A DNA stretch of 64,000 bases from Camelus bactrianus (GCF_048773025.1 NC_133551.1:43726501-43790500), one strand, 5' to 3'. Shown: positions 13,196 to 26,583, counted from the stretch's first letter. Numbers and translations: made by a program. Notes: a model not told the origin generated them from the letters alone.

Positions 13196-14637
13196 GTAGG
13201 TGAAATTTACATTTAATTTAATGACTGATCATGTAGGATTGATATCTGTCATTTTGTTATTTGTTTTCTGTATGTCTTATGTCTCATTTTGTTCCTCTAT
13301 TTTTCCATTACTATTACATTACTAGATGGTTTCTAGTGTACCATTTAAATTCCTTTTTCATTTCTCTTACTATATTTTTTGAGTTATTTTCTTAACGGTT
13401 GTCCTGGAGATTAAACATGAGTAACAGACTAATACCAATTTAAATTTCAGTATTATATAAAAACTTTGTTTTTATATTGCTTTGTTCCATCTGCCTTATT
13501 TGTACTGTTATTGTCATACAGATTACATCTTTATATGTTATATGCCCGTCAACACATATTTAAAATGATAGGTTTATGCAGTTATTTTTAAACTCAGAAG
13601 AAAAGAGTTACAAGCAAATACATTTATTCTTTTTTATATTTATCTATATCATTACCGTTCTTGTGCACTTTTTTTTTTCTTATACATCTATGTTACATTT
13701 CAGCCTGAAGAATTCCTTTTGTATTTCTTGTCAGGCAGCATTGCTAGCGGGAAATACTCTAAGTGGGTTTTTTTTTTTCTCCTTTATTTTGAATGGAAGT
13801 TTTGCTGGATATAGAATTATTGGTTGAAAGTCTTTCTTTCAGCACTCTGAATATGTTATCCTACTGCTTTCTGGTATCCATGATTTCTCAAAGAAATCAG
13901 TTATTAATCTCTTTTGAGGATTCCTTATATGTGATGAGTCACTTTTCTCTTGCTTCTTTCCAGATTGCTCTTTGTCTTTCAGTAGTTTGATTATAGTATA
14001 TCTATGTGTGTGGATCTCTGAGTTTATCCTTTAGACTTCTTTGAATTTCTTTGATGTGTAGATAAATGTTATCACAAAATTTTTGAAGTTTTTAGATATT
14101 ATGAGATATTTCTGCTCTTTTCTCTATCTCCTCTCCTTCTGAGACTCCCATTATGTGTATGTTGATATGATTGATGGTGTTCTAAAGGTCTTTGAATCTG
14201 TTTATTTTTTGTCATTCTTTGTCATTCCTCAAACTGGACATCTGAATTGACCTTTCCTTGTCTGCCTACCTTGCTGTTGATACTATCATCTGCCTACCTT
14301 GCTGTTGATACTATCTAGCGATATTTTCCATTTCAGTTATTGTATTTTTTAACTACAGAGTTTTTCTATTTGGTTATTTTAAAAATAATTTTTATCTCTT
14401 TATAATTCTTTCCATCTTTTCCTAATAGTGTCTTTTGAAGAGCAGACTTTTTAATTCTGATGAAATTTAATTATTACTTTTTTAATGGGTTACTTTTGGT
14501 GCCATAGATAAGAACATTTAGCCCAACCTAAGATCACAAATATTTTCTCCCATGTCTTCTTCTTAAAAATTTATAATTCTTACATTAGGTATGTGATCCA
14601 TTTTAGTTAATTTTTGTGTGTCTTGTGAGATAAATAT

Positions 14638-15100
14638 ATTAGTTTCCTATTGCTGACATAAAAATATCACAAATTGAGTGTCTTAAAACAACATAAATTT
14701 ATTATCTTACATTTCTTGACAGAAGTGTCTGAAATGGGTCTTACTAGTATAAAATAAGATGTGGTATGGCTGCATTCCTCCTGGAGGCTCTAAGAGAGAA
14801 TACATTTTCTTATCTTTTCCATCATGTATAGGTCACTACATTCTTTGACTCATGGGCCCTTCATCTATCTTCAATACCATCAATATGTATCTTAAAATTT
14901 CTCTCTCTCTCTCTCCTTGTCTCGTAGGAATCCTTGTGGTTACTTTGGGCCCAGTTGGATTATCCAGGATTATCTTTCCATATCAAGATCTTACTTTAAT
15001 TACACCTGCGAAGTCTCTTTTGCCTTATGCCTGCCACATTCACAAGTTTCAGAAATTAGGACGTGGACATGTTTGGGGGGCCACTATTCTGCCTACCACG
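14638..15100 (-). mobile_element. MLT1-type LTR fossil (ERVL-MaLR)
   Basis: The plus strand shows the reverse complement of an MLT1-type LTR: 'tattagtttcctattgctg', 'cttaaaacaacataaattt', 'tgaaatgggtcttact', 'tggaggctctaag' and 'taggacgtggacatg'. Only an LTR is present; no internal region is seen. It lies inside the second ancient L1 and splits it at the boundary between 14630 and 15110. It is old and decayed. Confidence 0.7.
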
Positions 15101-16824
15101 ATAGGGTAGTAATTTATTTTTTTGCATATTGATATGCAATTGTCTAGCACTGTTTCTTGAAAAGACTATTCCCAGTGAATTGACTTGGTTTATTTGTGGA
15201 GACTCCACTGATCTTAAATATAAGTGCATATTTCTCAGTTCTCAAATGTGTTCTATTAATTTATTTGTCTATCCTTGTGCCAACACTAAAATAATTTTAT
15301 TAGTGTAGCTTTAAATTTTGAAATTAAATAGTGTAAGTTCTCTATTTCTTTGTTCTTTTTCAAAACTGTCTTTGCCATTCTAGGTCATTTTCATGTCTAT
15401 GTAAATTTTAGTATCAATGTGTCAATTTCTATAAGAATCAATGGAATTTTGATAGAGATTGAATTAAATTTACAGGTTAATTTGGAGGAGAGTTGGCATT
15501 TTCACACTAATGGTTCCAGTACCATTTATTTATATTTTCTTTTATTTGTCTAAGCAACTTTATATTTTTCAATGTACAAGTCTTGCACCTTTTTAAAAAA
15601 CTTACTTCTGAGTATTTTATTCTTTTTGATACTGTTATGAATTATATTTTAAAATTTATTTCAGTGTTCAGTGGTTTGTTGTTAATATATAGGAATACAA
15701 TTGAATTTTACAATTGATCTTAGACCCCATGACCTTGCTAAACTCACTTATTAGTATTTTCACTTTTTGGTGGATTCTTTGGGGTCTTCTAAATATAGAA
15801 TAATATCTGTGAGTAAGAACATTTTTACTTCTCCCTTTCCAATCTATGTGACTTTCTTTTTTTTCTTTCCTTCATCCCTCCCTCTTTCCTCCTCTTCATC
15901 CTCCTTTTTGTTATTTTTCTTTGTCTCTCTCTCTCTCTCATCTCTATCTCAATCTTACTGCACTTTCTAGAATCTCCTTTAAAATATTGACTATTAATAA
16001 CAAGAGTTAACATCCTTGTCTTGTTCCTGATCTTAGGGGAAAAGCTTTTAGTCTTTCTTCAATATGTTTAATAATTACTGTGGTTCTATATAGATGTCCT
16101 TGCCAGGTTGAAGGAGTTACTTTCAGGTGATAGCATGTTGAGAGTTTTTGTAAGTGAGTGCTGAATTTGTCAAGTGCTTTTTCTATATCTCTTCAAAGAG
16201 TCATATGGTTTTTATATTTTTTAAAAGTAGTAGTATGGTATATTACATTAATTGTTGTTTGGATATGAAACCAACTTTCATTCCCAGAATGAGTCTTTCT
16301 TAGGCATGGTATATAATTCTTTGTATATTTTGCTGGGTTCAGCTTGCTAATTTTTTGTGAAATATTTTTGAGTCTATGAACATGAGGGCTATTAATCAGT
16401 AGTTTTCTTTTCTTATGGTGTCATTATCTGGCTTTGGTATCAGAATAATACGGTCCCCATAGGATGAGTTGGGACGTGTTCCCTCCTCATCTATTACTGG
16501 GAAGTTTTGTGAATTCCTGGTATTATTTCTTCTTTATTTATTTGATAACATTTACTAGTGAAGACACGTTATCCTGAGATTTTCTGTGTGGGAAGATTTG
16601 AAATTACTAATTCAGTTTCTTTACTTGTTATATTTATATTCAGATTATCTCTCTTCTTGAGACAGTTTTGGTGACTTTTGTCTTTGTAGGAATATGCTCA
16701 TTTTACCTAAATAGTTGAATTTTTGGCATATAGTTGTTCATAATGTTGCTTTATAATCATTTTAACTTCTGTAAGGTCAGTGGCAATGTCTCACCTTCCA
16801 TTCCTGAATCTGGCAATTTATTTC

Positions 16825-17025
16825 TCTCTCTCTCTTTTTCTATGAAGAGTCAGATACTAAATATATTTAGCTTTGTGGGCCAGATTATCTCTTTCATAAC
16901 TATTCAGTTCTGCCAGTATGACAGCTATAGACAATATATGTAAATGAGTATGCTCTGTTTCTTTGTTGCTTTATTTATAAAAACCCACAGTGGTCCATAA
17001 ACTGTAATTTATTGACCATGTTCTA
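16825..17025 (+). mobile_element. MER20-like hAT DNA transposon relic
   Basis: Landmarks are 'agctttgtgggccagat', 'acagctatagacaatat', 'gctttatttataaaaac' and 'ggtccataaactgtaa', in the order of the mammal-wide non-autonomous hAT element called MER20. It interrupts the second ancient L1. Both terminal inverted repeats are too eroded to place exactly. Confidence 0.65.
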
Positions 17026-18835
17026 GATAGTGATTTTTCTATTTATTCACCTTTTTAAAGGACCACATTTTGACTTTTATTGATTTTACCTTTTGTTTTT
17101 CTGTTTCTAATATTTCATTTTTTTCTGCTCTGATCTTTCTTATTTCTTTACTTCTGCACATTTTGTGCTTAGTTTGTTTTTGTTTTTCTGATTTCTTAAG
17201 ATGGACTCTTTATTGATCTGAAGCCTTGGCTCTTGCCTGATATTGGCGTTTATAGCTATAAATAGTTCCATAAATGTTAATATTTTTCCATTTTCATTAA
17301 TTCAAAATGTTTTCTACTTTACTTTGTGATTTCTTCTTTGATCCATCAATTATTTTAAAATATTGTTAATTTATGAATGTTTGGGTATTTCTCAGATTTT
17401 ATTTTGTTGATTTTAATTCTATTGTTAGCATAGAACTACCTTTTTATGTTTTTAAACTGTTCAAATTTGTATCAAAAATTTTTATGGCCTAGAATATGAT
17501 CTACCTCAGAGAATGTAGCATTTATCTTTGAAAATAATGTGTATATAGGTACAGTTACTAGTTGAACTGCTCTATATATGTATGTTAGGTCAATTCAGTT
17601 GACAGTGTTGTTCAAATATATATCCTTGCTAATTTTCTACAGAATATTTCTATAAATTATTAACAGTAAAAATGCAGAATCTTGTTATAATTTTGAAATT
17701 GTTTTCTTTAAAATTCTGTCAGTTTTTACTATATATATATTTTGAGATTATATGCCTATACATCTCTAATCCTTATATTTTACTTAGATATTGACCCTTT
17801 TATCATTTGGAAATGTCCTTCTTTGACTTTAATGACATTTCTTGTATTAAAGTCTATTTTGTCTGATGCTAATGTAGTTATTTTATTGTCTTAAGTTTAT
17901 GATTTGCTGGTGTATCTTTTTACTTTCAACCTAGTTGTGTCTTAGAATCTAATACGTGCTTTGTGTGGACAGGACAGAGCTAGATTTTTTTTTTAATCTA
18001 GCCTGGCAATTTCTGCCTTTTGATATAGGTCCTTCTACTATCCACATTTAATGCAATTATTTTTATAGTTGATTTACATTCGTCATATTGCTATATGTCT
18101 TGTTTTTTGGTCCCCTGCCCCTTTTTCACTGTCTTTTTTTATGTTAAGTATATATATTTATACTATTTAAATTACTCTCTTGCCATTTTTATTGTATATT
18201 TTGAGTTATTTTTCTTAGTGGTTTCTCTAGGGATTACAATATGCATTTTACATTATCACAATCTAGTTCAGGAAACTACAAACTTATTTCTTATAAATTG
18301 TAATAGAAACTTTTCTCTATGAATGTAGCCCATTCTCTTCCTCCTCTTTTGTGCTATTATTGTCTTATATATTCCATCTACATATGTTAGAAACCCAAAA
18401 ATACAATGTTATAATTATTTCTCTACACAATCTTATATATCTTTTAGAGAAGAGAAGAAATGAGGAAAAAATAGTCTTTTACCCACATGCTTACCTTTTC
18501 TGGTGTCCCTCATTTTTTACTGTGGATTAGATTTACCATCTGGTATCATATTCTTTCAGCTTGAAGGATTTCCTTTGACATTTCTTGCAAGGCATGTCTG
18601 CTAGCAATTAATTCTCTCAGTCTCTGTCTATCTTGAGGCATTTTTATTTTTCCTTCACTTTCGAAGGATAGTTTTGCTGGATATATAATTGTTTGTTGAG
18701 AATTGTTTTCAGCACTCTGAATAAGTCATAACATTGCCTTCTAGTCTCCTTTGGCTCTAATGGAAAGACAGCTTATCTTTTGGGGTACCTTGTTGTATTC
18801 ATGTTTTCTTTTCAGGGAAGGATTTGCCTATCTCC

Positions 18836-21800
18836 TCACTTGACCATAGTCAGAATTCCCACATTCGCTTCTATATTTTTCAAGCTATGAGTTTTGAAGG
18901 TTGATATATATCTCCTTTTACCTTTATGAAAGGGGGTTTATACTTAGAATACTTCTTTACATAATGTGTATTTTTTATAATAAAGAGTTTCTTGAAATGA
19001 TTTTTTGTTGTTTATACATTCTTTTATAAGTCTTTCATGTCTAAGTGATATCTTTCACAACTCATCTTTTATTTTCCTCAAGATTTCAAGTATTTAACCA
19101 GGACGTGACCCTCAATCTTAACTGTGTGTAGTTTGTATTAATTTATTCAGCAAATATGTATGTCACTTGCTGTTTGCTAAACATATCTGATATAGTTTGT
19201 TCAACCAACAAAGTAACTAAATAAATGAGCTTTTTGCACAGTATCTTATGGTTTTCAAAACAGTTTCACTGTATGGATCAGGATTACGGCAGGAAATAAA
19301 TGTCTTGCTTAAATTGGGTTATTTTGGATTTCATGTAGTTTCATAAAGGGACTATTTACAAAGGTATGGGTAAGGTTTAGGGACATTAAGATGGGATTTT
19401 ATGCTCTTAGGCTGCTAGCAAGAGAGATCTATGATCATTTTTGGGCTTAAGGGAAAAGGAAAGGAAGTGGTTACTAGGAGTCTTAGACAAGTCTAAATGT
19501 AGAGGGATACCTGGCAGGCACTAACTTCAGTAGAACAATAGCCAACAACTTGTGATCGTGCAGGGAGAGAGCCAAGGGAGTAAGTACTCTGACCTCACTA
19601 TTTTCCTGTCCTTAGTTTTGGACTGGTGCATTCCATTAACTAAACTGAACCAGAAGTTAGAGAAAAGGTAGCTCACTGATGCAATCCATAGAGGTCAACC
19701 TCCTAAGTACAAAGCAATGAGGAGAGAGTGGAGAGTGGATCTGGAGGAGCAAATGGAAGATACTCAGCTTACTTACTTTCATTCATCAATAAATTCCATT
19801 AATTCTGTCTTTAACAATGTATACCACATATGTCCTTTTTTCTGTTCTCACTATCACTGTCTCAGTCTAGGTTTTTATCTTATCTTGATTATGTGATAGA
19901 AATAATCTCTCTTCTTTCAGATTGCCCTTAAATATATATTGATTCTTCTTAAGCTAGAGTTTGTACACTGAGTCTTCTGACATCAAATTCTTTCCCCTTT
20001 TCCCACCACCACACACACTTACACTTTTTAGAAATAGAAGAATGGAAGATTTTTGTTTTTTGGTTAACTTCAAGTATGAAATTTGAAAAAAAGTTGTTTC
20101 CTGATTTTTAGCTCCTGAAATTTACATGTAGTTCTTTATTCCATCTTTCATTTTTGTTATTTGAATATTTGTCAAAAATTTTTAATGGAAATATAAAATC
20201 CTGCTTCTTAATTATCTTGGGACTTAAGACCCAAATGGTAAAATAATTTTGCTAGGCCATGCTATTCTTTGGTTGTTTTGTTTAAAGAATTTGTATAGAT
20301 TGAAATGCAGCTGAGAGTGTATTAGTGATTTTCTGTTGCTTACTTGTCAAGATTTTTATTGTTTGGATGAAAAATAGTATTTCAAGACCTGGCAACATAT
20401 TGATGAAAACACAGGAGCACTTTGTGTAATTCTCCTTTTGAAAAACTACTTCTTTAAAAGGCAAAGATTGCCTTTGCTACTTCTATTCATGTGTATTTCC
20501 AACAATAGATTTTTTGACAGCTCTTAGATAAGGTTTAGTTCTCTATCCTCCACCATTTATCATGGTGCACACTTTTCTACATGAAGAGGCAGATTAGGTT
20601 CCTATAAGTGAACACACAATATGGAGGTGTCCTAGGTGTATAGTGAAGCATTTGCCCTTTTGTTACTAATCTGTGACAGATGCAGAGCTTCAAAGTTTTT
20701 TTTTTTTTTTTTATGGGCTTGACTTGAGAGTGCAAGTGTTAGGCTACCCCTTGAAAACTAGCATTTTATGGAACTGCTTTGGGGGAAGCCTCTGGGCTGG
20801 GGATGGACAGATAAAACTGGGTAATCACTGAATCTTCCAAATTGTGTTTGCAGCTGTTTTCCTCAGGGTCCTTATTGGTTGCATATTAGGAACACAAGCA
20901 AACATGCCTGTTTTTGGTTAGGCATTTCTCCTCTTTCCAGCTTTCCTCTTTCTCCTTTGTGTTCCTCCTACCCCTTCTTCCTCACCAAAAGAAAAAGTGC
21001 CTGCTAAAGTTTCTGAGCTGGGAATGGCACACTGTAACAAATTTGTTTCCTGTATCAGTACTGGCAAACTCATTACAAAGTAATCCTGGCCCACACTCAA
21101 GTGTACTTCCTTTGGGACCAATAGCTGTAAATAAGGAGGTGCTGCAAGCTGGCTGATAAGTTGTTGTTCTGAAGATAGCAGTGCTTTTTAGCAGAATGTT
21201 TGACCTTTTTTTTTTTTTTTTTTTTTTTTTTAAACAGTGCCTCAGGCCTGTCTAAGACCCTCAAGGTCTATTTCTCATCTTAAAAATCCTCTGTAGGAAA
21301 ACACAGTGTGTGGCTTAAGAAGATTTTTAAATTGCTTAAAGTCTCTCTTTCTGTGCCTTTTTAAAAAATGATAATTATAGTTATGCTGGGTAATCTCCCT
21401 ATCATTTTGCAAAATGGATTTTCCTTCTTCCAGTAACAGATACTTTATAATTGACATTGGAAGCAACATGTTGAATATTTTATGAACACTAAATGTATTG
21501 GGCAGGAGGGGTAAAAGAACTTCCACATATATATAGAAGAAATATTTTATGCAACTTGAAAATTACTTTGGGGCTAATAAAAACTCTCAAGTTATATTAT
21601 TTATTGCATCAAGGTAATTGTCAACTTTGATTTGAGTGGCTGTGCAAAACCCCTTCTTCCATACAGTTTTTTTTTCTCTTTCCTATTGCTGTAAATGTCT
21701 AATTGAACCACAAAATGGAGAGTTTCGGGAAGCATCATTTCACCTTAGGGAATATGACTGTAGATATTAAGAAATCAAAATGTTTTAAGTTGGCTTAGTA

Positions 21801-22228
21801 GAACCTGTGGTGTCAAATGCTTGGGTTTTTATAAGGTACCTGCAATTTTTTTCAGAAGATTTGGATGATTCGTTTCTAAGATGGACTCGAACAAATTATC
21901 TGTTAGCAAGCAGTGCTTCTGATACTTACTCTGAGAAAGTAGAAGGCTTCACAGGTTTATAAATCTCTGTGACTGAACTGCAATCAAAACAGCAGCTCTT
22001 GTGTTTGGCAGGTACATGTCTTATCTACCTATGACACAGCACTGTTTACATCTTTCATAAAAATAATACTGGCATAAGTATTTTTAGAGAGATTTTTGAA
22101 ATCTTCAGTCAGCTCAAATTTCTGCCAAAATGCATTTAAAGACCCCTAGAACAATATTTTTAAATAGTCTTTACTACATGCAAAGAAATATTCCCTGGAT
22201 TTAATGCTTTTATTTCAGATACAGAAAT
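18836..22228. other. Unassigned intronic DNA
   Basis: No gene, RNA or confident repeat is seen. It contains T-tracts at 20696-20712 and 21206-21231. The stretch at 21600-22220 has a varied, non-repetitive composition and no L1 words, so it is a reasonable place to look for conserved non-coding sequence, but nothing in a single sequence proves that. Confidence 0.5.
21206..21231. repeat. Poly(T) tract
   Basis: This is an uninterrupted run of 26 T. No SINE or LINE body is recognisable on its right side, so I cannot call it the tail of a minus-strand retrotransposon. Confidence 0.9.
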
Positions 22229-22887
22229 TGATGCAGGAAAAACGGAGATGGGGTGTGAGGAGGGCCATGTTCCAGGTCTCAGTTGAGTCCCTGGGACGTG
22301 CCCCACCAGGTATGGGTCCTTGGCTTCGTGCAGAAAGAATTCAAGGGCCAGCCACAGTTGAGTAAAGGTAGATTTATTTAGAGAGATACATACTGTATAG
22401 AGTGTAGGCTGTTTCAGAAGGCAAGAGAAAGGCCACGAGGTGTGGGGGTTGGGTGCTCAGGTTAGAGTAAAAGTAGGTACACACTCCATAGACAGAGTGC
22501 AGGCCATCTCCGAAGAGGAGGGAGCAAGAGAGGCGGCCACAAGGCTTGGTGTTGCCAGTTTTTATGGGCTTGGTAACTGCACGCCTACAAGTGGGAGAAC
22601 CATTCCAAGTGCCCTGGGGAAGGGTCTGGGATTCCCAGAAACTTGGCCACTGCCCACTCTTTGACCTTCTATAGCTAGCCTTGGGACTCTCATGGCGCCT
22701 GTGGGCATGTTATTTATCATGCTAATATGTTACAGTGAGCATCTAATGAAGCTCAAGTTCTACTAAAAGTCAAATCTCCCCCATGTTAATCCTCAAGGCC
22801 TACTGGGAGTTGAATCTTCCTTAATTTTGGTGTTAATTGCTGTCATTCCTTGAATGGCTATGCCCTGCCCCCTTCCCTCCTGTCTCA
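22229..22887 (-). mobile_element. Solo LTR, class I (ERV1-like) endogenous retrovirus fossil
   Basis: About 659 bases begin and end with the canonical TG...CA when read on the minus strand. They are flanked by a 4-base direct duplication AAAT (22225-22228 and 22888-22891). The segment is much richer in G and C than its flanks. The word 'gaattcaagggccagcc' near 22338, reverse-complemented, resembles the downstream U5 portion of gammaretrovirus-like LTRs. There is no internal retroviral region on either side, so this is a solo LTR left by recombination. It looks whole as an LTR. It looks younger than the L1s at 9-18 kb because its ends are still crisp. The class assignment is an inference from composition and duplication length. 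Confidence 0.65.
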
Positions 22888-22891
22888 AAAT

Positions 22892-24744
22892 GAAATTTCA
22901 GTATTCTTCTAAATCCTGAATTGTGATTGTCACATACATTCTGTATCTGTCCTATTCTTTTGCAAAGAGACAATTAGTTGTTATTGAGTATTACCTTTAG
23001 AATGATTCATAGATACATCAAACTTGATGTTTCTAAAAAAAAAATTCCTTCATAACTTCTTTTCCTGCACTACCTATTATAGTTAATAACCATCACTAAT
23101 TTTATAGTTACCAAGCTGGAACTCTCATCTGGTCATGAACAACTAGTTCCTTACTCTCTTTGTGGTTGATACAAATTGGTAGGGCTGGCTGAATTATACA
23201 TCTTTACCTCTTCCCCTACTGATAGCAGATTACATTTCTTTGAGCAATGGGCTCAGCAGATAACTAGGGTAATTTATAGTAACCTGGCCACTAGATTGGT
23301 TTGTGGAGTGGCATGTGCTCCACACGTGTTCCATGTTTGGGCCAATCAGAACCATTCTCAAGAGTTTTTTGTTTTCTTAAATCAGGAGAAAGGCATTTTC
23401 TTGCCTTTAGGGTCATGAAGTTGGAAGAATTTGATTTTGCACTTCTTTTTTTAGGTTGTAGAAAATCCACTAAAGGCACCTTTGTGGCAGTTGGACTAAG
23501 AGAGTTGGGGGCTTGATGTGATTAGAGACTTGAGCTTGTTGGTACAGATGGAGTGAGAGAAGGCTAGTAAAGTAACTAGAGAAGGTGATATGAGAATCTT
23601 TTCAGAGTTACAATAGACAGTAATCTTGTCAGAAGCCCAAGGTCAAAAAGGTAAGCAATGATAGATCCAGAGCTATACCAGGTCTTCTGACTGCCATTCT
23701 AATCAATAGTCCATCCTCTTAAAAATATGTGCCAGAAAGTATTTTTAATCTTTGAAGAAAGTGACTTTGAAAATGTCATCTAACCTTCAAATCTCTATTT
23801 TTATTCATTATTAGGTGAGATATAAAGCATTAATTATTCATCATGTATTCAGTGTTTAATTGCTGGTTAATAGTTCCTAATATATTTCAAGGAAATCATC
23901 TTTTGTTTACTTGGAGAATCAATTCTTACAGGTTAATGTGAAAATATTCTCTTAACTCCAGAAGTCAGACTTCAGTTCTCTCTGTTTCTTAATGCCACAG
24001 AAGCCAAAGGCTGGAAGCAAGGGCTATTCTAAGTTTTATATGGCCTGAAGTTTATTTAATATCAGAAGGTCTTCTTTAATAAAAATTATACAAAATTGTA
24101 TTTTCAGAATAAGAAAGGGGATCACAATGAATTACTGGCACCTTGGGGATTAAGGTCCCTTTCTGCTAAAATCTCTTTAGGCTACTTACCAGAAATGCTT
24201 CAAAGAAATAGAGCCTTGTTATCTATTCCTACCATAACTTTCTGCCACTCTCAGCCTTTATAAGTACCTTTATCAAGTGACAAACCTTGAAGCTTAAGCA
24301 TCATTTCTTGTCAGTAAACCCACCTCATGTTGGATGGAACCTTTGGTTATCTAGTCCAAACCTGCCAAATCATCACCCACCCCATTGTTTAAGTTCTATG
24401 TTGATGATGAACTCGTATCTAAGATGGGCTCATTGTTCTTTGATGAAAGGAAATTTTAGTATTATTATTTTTCATAAATGTTGAAGATTTAACCCTTCTT
24501 TCCCATGAAGGTTAATCAAACATTTAAATAAAATTATCAAGGGGGGAAGAAGAGTTTATCCCTTAACAAACATCTGTGGATTCTGTATACTCTTTCCTCT
24601 CACCAAATGAGTTGTCATCATTTCTTGCTTGACTCACTGCAGTATGTTCCTGTGTGTTATTACTGATTCTATATCAAGCTTTATCAAGTCTCTCATTTTA
24701 TCTTTATGCTACCCCTAGATAAATTTTTTTAAAAATCAAATTTG
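22892..24744. other. Unassigned intronic DNA
   Basis: No coding or RNA feature is recognised. Short open frames overlap on both strands at 23176-23516 but show no family motif and lack splice-site-bounded conservation that could be seen here. Confidence 0.5.
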
Positions 24745-25130
24745 ATGTGCTACTCTTTGTCTTAAAATTCTCCAGTGGCTCCCCATTTCCTTACCTTAAT
24801 CTACCTCTTCAGCCTCATGTCCTGCTACTCCTTACCTTATTGGACCCCAGTCATATGGCAATTCCCTGGCCTAGTCTTCCTTTCTAATTACTCTGTTCTC
24901 TTTCACAGAATGCTCTTTCTACCATCTCCTGTTTGATATCTGGAAGACTCCTACTCATCCTTCAATATATAACTCACATGTCACTTCAGACCTGCACTCA
25001 CAAGTGGGTTAGGCTTTTCACTTCTATGTCCCTGTAACACTTTTGCATACCTTGAATATGATTCTTACACTGTTTTATTAGAACTACTTATTTGTTACTT
25101 TCTCTCAATTGATTGATAGCCTTTTTCATG
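24745..25130 (+). mobile_element. L2 3' region
   Basis: Clear L2 words occur in order: 'ttctccagtggctcccc', 'cttcagcctcatgtcctgc', 'cacagaatgctctttct', 'actcctactcatccttca' and 'actcacatgtcacttcag'. This is the non-coding-looking 3' part of an L2 LINE, mammal-wide in age. Confidence 0.85.
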
Positions 25131-25139
25131 TCTATTTAC

Positions 25140-25330
25140 TACTTCTGTGTACCAGGAAGTGTTCTCTCCCCTCTGCATGTATCACTCATTTAATCCTTAC
25201 AACTTTGTAAATTTACAATTGAAACATTTGAGGCACAATATGTAGTCCATATAGCTAGTAAGGAGTAGTGCTGTATTGTGAATCCAGGCAGTCTTATTTG
25301 AGAGTCTGTAGTTTTAATCACTATTCTGTA
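25140..25330 (-). repeat. MIR, reverse orientation
   Basis: The plus strand shows 'tcatttaatccttacaac', 'atttgaggcacaat', 'gctagtaaggagtag' and 'atccaggcagtcttatt', the reverse complement of the MIR consensus. It directly follows the L2. Confidence 0.8.
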
Positions 25331-26583
25331 TGAACACATTGGAATCTCTAGTGAATAACATAATGCCTATTTCATAGCAGGTGCTCAGTAAACATCTGGT
25401 AATTGAACCAAAGAGATACAAGATTACTTTAGCTTCCTTAGGTAGCCAGAATGTATTGCTGTATTGCTGTGCTTGAAGATACTTACTGCTGGGACCAGTA
25501 TTCCTTTTGGTTTTATTTTTAGACAGTATAAAGTTTTGAGGATATTCATGCAATAATATGTATCTTTCAAGTGTTTTTTTTTTTAATTTCTGCCTCTTCT
25601 GGTGGAAGGGCTAATTATGATTCTGCATTGTTAGTGATTATTTAATCACACAGACTACAATACAACAATGCTATAAGGTGACTACACTGATTTCTGTCAC
25701 TTTGCCTTCTTAGTCTTTTGATTAGGCAAATGCACAGCTATAAAAATTTCTTTTTTAATGGTGAGCCAAGATGACAAACACATTCCCAGGAGGAAGTGGA
25801 TTTACTGAGGAGGGAGAGATTAACTCCTTCAGGGAAGGAGGCCCCATTTGGTAAACTGCCCTATCCAGAGCTCTAAATGATACCTGGAAAGAGGTCATTT
25901 CTCTCATGTGGGTGAACACTTTGTTTTCAGAGAGGATCTTTCTCACCTGACTGGTTGAATAAGTGTGATTACTTTTCTGTAGAAGGTAAGATTTTGGAAA
26001 TTAATAGGCTGGACAGGATGAGAAACTCATATGACTTTTGCTGATTTTTCAGCATTATAGTGTTCTTTTCTTCTTCTTCTTTATTTCCAGGGGTTTCTCA
26101 TTTTTATTTTATATTCCGAAGATAGTCACTTGTATGATTTGGGTTTCCTTCTTTCAGAGAATCATAGGCTGCAGAGGGTCAGTTGCTAGGATACCCTGAA
26201 TCCCAATTCACTAGTTCCAATGGGCATTTTAAAGTTCAGAATATAAGTTACATGTTGTTCATTGTCTACTTCCCAGATAATTTAATATAGTTTTCAGCTT
26301 AAAATAGCTTGTGTACGATAAGAGATCTGAAAAAAATAGATGAGTAAAACAACCTTTTAGAAAGCAGAAAGAAATATTTTTTTTTGCATACCATTTTTTT
26401 TTTTCTTTTTAGGAAGTAGAAACTTTATATATTTCTCTGTAGAGAGAGATTTTTTGGAGGGGAACTCCTATATATTTCTGGATTAAAAGAGACAACACAG
26501 CCAAAATACAGAGGAAAAATAAGTACCTCGTTATTCTGGAAAAATCAACAGAACTGTTTAACATGTTTTATATAAAGAAAATT
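25331..26583. other. Unassigned intronic DNA
   Basis: No gene or confident repeat is seen up to the 5' end of the L1 at 26584. T-rich patches lie at 25575-25590 and 26380-26410. Confidence 0.5.

Larger units (their letters stand above)
8690..14440 (-). mobile_element. Ancient, nearly full-length L1, heavily decayed
   Basis: Read on the minus strand, this runs from an ORF1-like segment (about 13790-14440) through ORF2 endonuclease and reverse transcriptase to an old L1 3'UTR (about 8800-9060, with 'aattgacataccattcacc' on +). Plus-strand landmarks are 'ttattggccacttgtgta' (9550), 'cattgcctaatccaag' (9846), 'cttgattaagtatgttta' (10169), 'gatcaatttgagatta' (10402, then interrupted by a MITE), 'cattcccagcatacat' (11336) and 'ttgctggatatagaatt' (13802). 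Every domain is broken by stops and indels. The first bases (about 8748-8800) resemble a different, ungulate-type L1 3' end, so the 3' boundary may be composite. It has later insertions at 10420-10639 and about 12990-13195. Confidence 0.85.
14441..18835 (-). mobile_element. Second ancient L1, heavily decayed
   Basis: A second L1 lies immediately beyond the first, in the same orientation. Plus-strand landmarks include 'aacctaagatcacaaat' (14524), 'gtttcttgaaaagact' (15150), 'catctgagt'-type RT sequence near 15610, 'attcccagaatgagtc' (16280), 'gtttctctagggattac' (18222) and 'gttttgctggatatataa' (18670). It covers roughly the C-terminal third of ORF2 back to ORF1. Its 3' end is missing at 14441, where it abuts the first L1. 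The host L1 is interrupted at 14638-15100 and 16825-17025. Confidence 0.8.

Noticed and set aside
15880-15960. Pyrimidine-rich stretch as a splice acceptor for a hidden exon
   Set aside because: It is a simple CT-rich run inside a minus-strand L1, with no following coding-like frame.
22440-22664. 74-codon frame in the GC-rich segment
   Set aside because: It lies inside the solo LTR and shows no protein family features.
22888-24744. Internal retroviral genes next to the LTR
   Set aside because: No gag, pol or env words were seen on either side of the LTR; the flanks are ordinary intron and the duplication closes the element.
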